Below are positions 62,963 through 64,000 of a stretch of 64,000 nucleotides of DNA, piece by piece. The DNA comes from Spirosomataceae bacterium TFI 002 (lineage in GTDB: Bacteria > Bacteroidota > Bacteroidia > Cytophagales > Spirosomataceae). Position 1 is the stretch's first letter; every line of letters starts with the position of its first letter. The stretch spans positions 3,735,001 through 3,799,000 of the forward strand of contig LT907983.1 of the NCBI GenBank assembly GCA_900230115.1. Direction: 5' to 3'. The notes under the pieces are model-generated. The model was not told the origin of the DNA, ran no database searches, and was given only the letters and a program-made list of their open reading frames with translations. Both the position numbers and the translations under genes were made by a program.

Positions 62963-63757
62963 TCAGCTTAGGGCCTGTCTTGCTACTTCGTATGTAACTC
63001 CATGGTCGTCCAAGTATTTCAAAATACTTTCGACATGAACGCCCCAGCCAACATTTAAGAACTGGTTTTCGATTACTTTTTCACCATTCTGTTCTATTGC
63101 GGGAGAAAAACCAAGGGGTAAGTGCCTTGTTTGCGACTGTATTGCACAAATATTTCCTTCTCGATCGAATATTGGCCCACCGCTTTGTCCTCTTAGCCCA
63201 GGTGTACTTGTTTCCAAAAACTTGAATTCATACTTGCCATCGGGAGATTTTCCTGTTACGGCATTGCGAGTATAGATTCCATCTATAGGAAATCGTGGAA
63301 TTGGAAAAACAGACTTGTCGTATGAAAACTGTCCATTCTGTGCATTGAAACTTGCCTGCACATTGTGAAATGGAAAGCCAAGTTTACATAAACTGGTTCC
63401 CGCTTTTAAACTAGCTGGATCTATAAACTTTGGATAAACTTTTTGAAAGTCAGGATTATAGTTTTCAATCTTACCAATGGCAAGGTCGTTTCCTTCTAAT
63501 AGTTCAAACTTGCTTATTTTGTGAGAATCGTGACCCCACCACATTGAATGATGGGATATGCTTTTCTTGGGATCTTTGTGTTTTTTTTGAAAGCCAATAA
63601 GGCCTTGCAATAAATGTCCTGCTGTAACGATCCAACCTTCTTTATTGATAATAACAAAAGTACCCACACCGCTTTCTATCCGACCGTCTCCAAATCTAGT
63701 AGATAGTAAAACGGGGTGAGTAAAATGACTTGCAATGGCGTAAGCTTTTTCAAACAT
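62963..63757 (-). CDS. Trypsin-like serine protease
   Basis: The 264-residue protein has the chymotrypsin-fold triad His48 (WIVTAGHLLQG), Asp91 (LLEGNDLAIGKI) and Ser192 (GLRGQSGGPIFDREG). No signal peptide or PDZ domain is seen, so it appears to act in the cytoplasm, unlike DegP-type proteases. PGLRGQSGGPIF and the loop SPDGKYEFKFLETST are the best conserved regions. The substrate is unknown. It is convergent with the GltB-domain gene and is about 110 bases from acs. Confidence 0.82.
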   Translation of the reverse strand: MFEKAYAIASHFTHPVLLSTRFGDGRIESGVGTFVIINKEGWIVTAGHLLQGLIGFQKKHKDPKKSISHHSMWWGHDSHKISKFELLEGNDLAIGKIENYNPDFQKVYPKFIDPASLKAGTSLCKLGFPFHNVQASFNAQNGQFSYDKSVFPIPRFPIDGIYTRNAVTGKSPDGKYEFKFLETSTPGLRGQSGGPIFDREGNICAIQSQTRHLPLGFSPAIEQNGEKVIENQFLNVGWGVHVESILKYLDDHGVTYEVARQALS

Positions 63758-63866
63758 GGAGGTTGCGTTGATTAATATTGGAAATGTACCATACTTTTAG
63801 ATCAAGAATTTATCCATGTTTTAGCTTTTGGCCAAGTTTTTCAAGTTTTAGATGAGAAGCAAAACT

Positions 63867-64000
63867 TTAAACTAACGCTCCCTCTTTAATTTCATCCACT
63901 ATAGCAGGATCCAAAAGAGTGGAGGTATCCCCAAGGTTATCTGCCGTTCCATCTGCAATTTTTCTTAAGATTCTTCGCATGATTTTACCAGAGCGTGTTT
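63867..64000 (-). CDS. acs: Acetyl-CoA synthetase, C-terminal end
   Basis: The last 44 codons of a gene running off the right edge read [20 protein letters not shown] and end [26 protein letters not shown] is the A10 motif of acetyl-CoA synthetase, with the catalytic lysine that is controlled by acetylation in known enzymes. The rest of the protein (about 600 residues) lies outside the window. The 110-base gap to the protease gene holds no evident terminator. Confidence 0.9.
   Translation of the reverse strand, partial: TRSGKIMRRILRKIADGTADNLGDTSTLLDPAIVDEIKEGALV

Overview
The window comes from a low-GC member of the Bacteroidota, most likely a cytophaga-like bacterium. Several features support this: a protein with a type IX secretion C-terminal signal (42281-44377), families largely confined to Bacteroidota (GWxTD, DUF2851, DUF1599, the BT_3928-type DoxX protein, head-GIN/DUF2807), a sigma/FecR/STN signalling operon, TAnnTTTG-type promoter -7 elements and few Shine-Dalgarno sequences. 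Genus cannot be read from the sequence. Most of the window is ordinary chromosomal gene content. I saw no prophage, CRISPR array, tRNA or rRNA, and only one insertion sequence.

Layout. 1-9000: end of cca, a small membrane protein, a secreted hypothetical, isocitrate dehydrogenase, an FAD monooxygenase, an ECF sigma/anti-sigma pair followed by a secreted protein made of two TonB-plug-like repeats, and glutamate dehydrogenase. 9000-19700: two overlapping membrane-protein genes, pyrF with DUF2851, rfbC, a CpsB-type PHP phosphatase, rlmB with a GWxTD lipoprotein, a truncated hemoglobin with an esterase, and the methionine unit metY-metX behind a clear SAM-I riboswitch. 19700-32700: a sigma/FecR/STN operon whose third gene is a surface-repeat protein instead of a TonB receptor, a DUF2807 lipoprotein, a sulfatase, metF, and two amidohydrolase-like genes in tandem. 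32700-42200: FKBP, proS, a low-complexity lipoprotein, an OMPP1-type outer-membrane protein, an intact IS1182-family element, aroK, BT_3928-type DoxX, DUF1599 and folP. 42200-64000: T9SS cargo, a thiolase-like/AMP-ligase pair, a TonB receptor, queD, lpxB, a stand-alone sufB, DUF5694, DinB, aguB-type amidase, GNAT, RgpF-type glycosyltransferase, Ldh-type dehydrogenase, DUF4139, DUF502, aroA, a GltB-domain protein, an S1-like protease and the 3' end of acs.

Genes that work together: metY, metX and metF act in methionine and folate one-carbon metabolism, and the first two are under SAM control. aroK and aroA are separate members of the shikimate pathway, and folP uses its pABA branch. Two independent ECF sigma units carry envelope-signalling modules. 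The observations most worth following are the thiolase-like protein lacking its second catalytic cysteine beside a short acyl-CoA ligase, the STN domain fused to a surface-repeat barrel, the plug-repeat protein, and the amidohydrolase domains that have lost their metal ligands. None of these is proven to be a new system.
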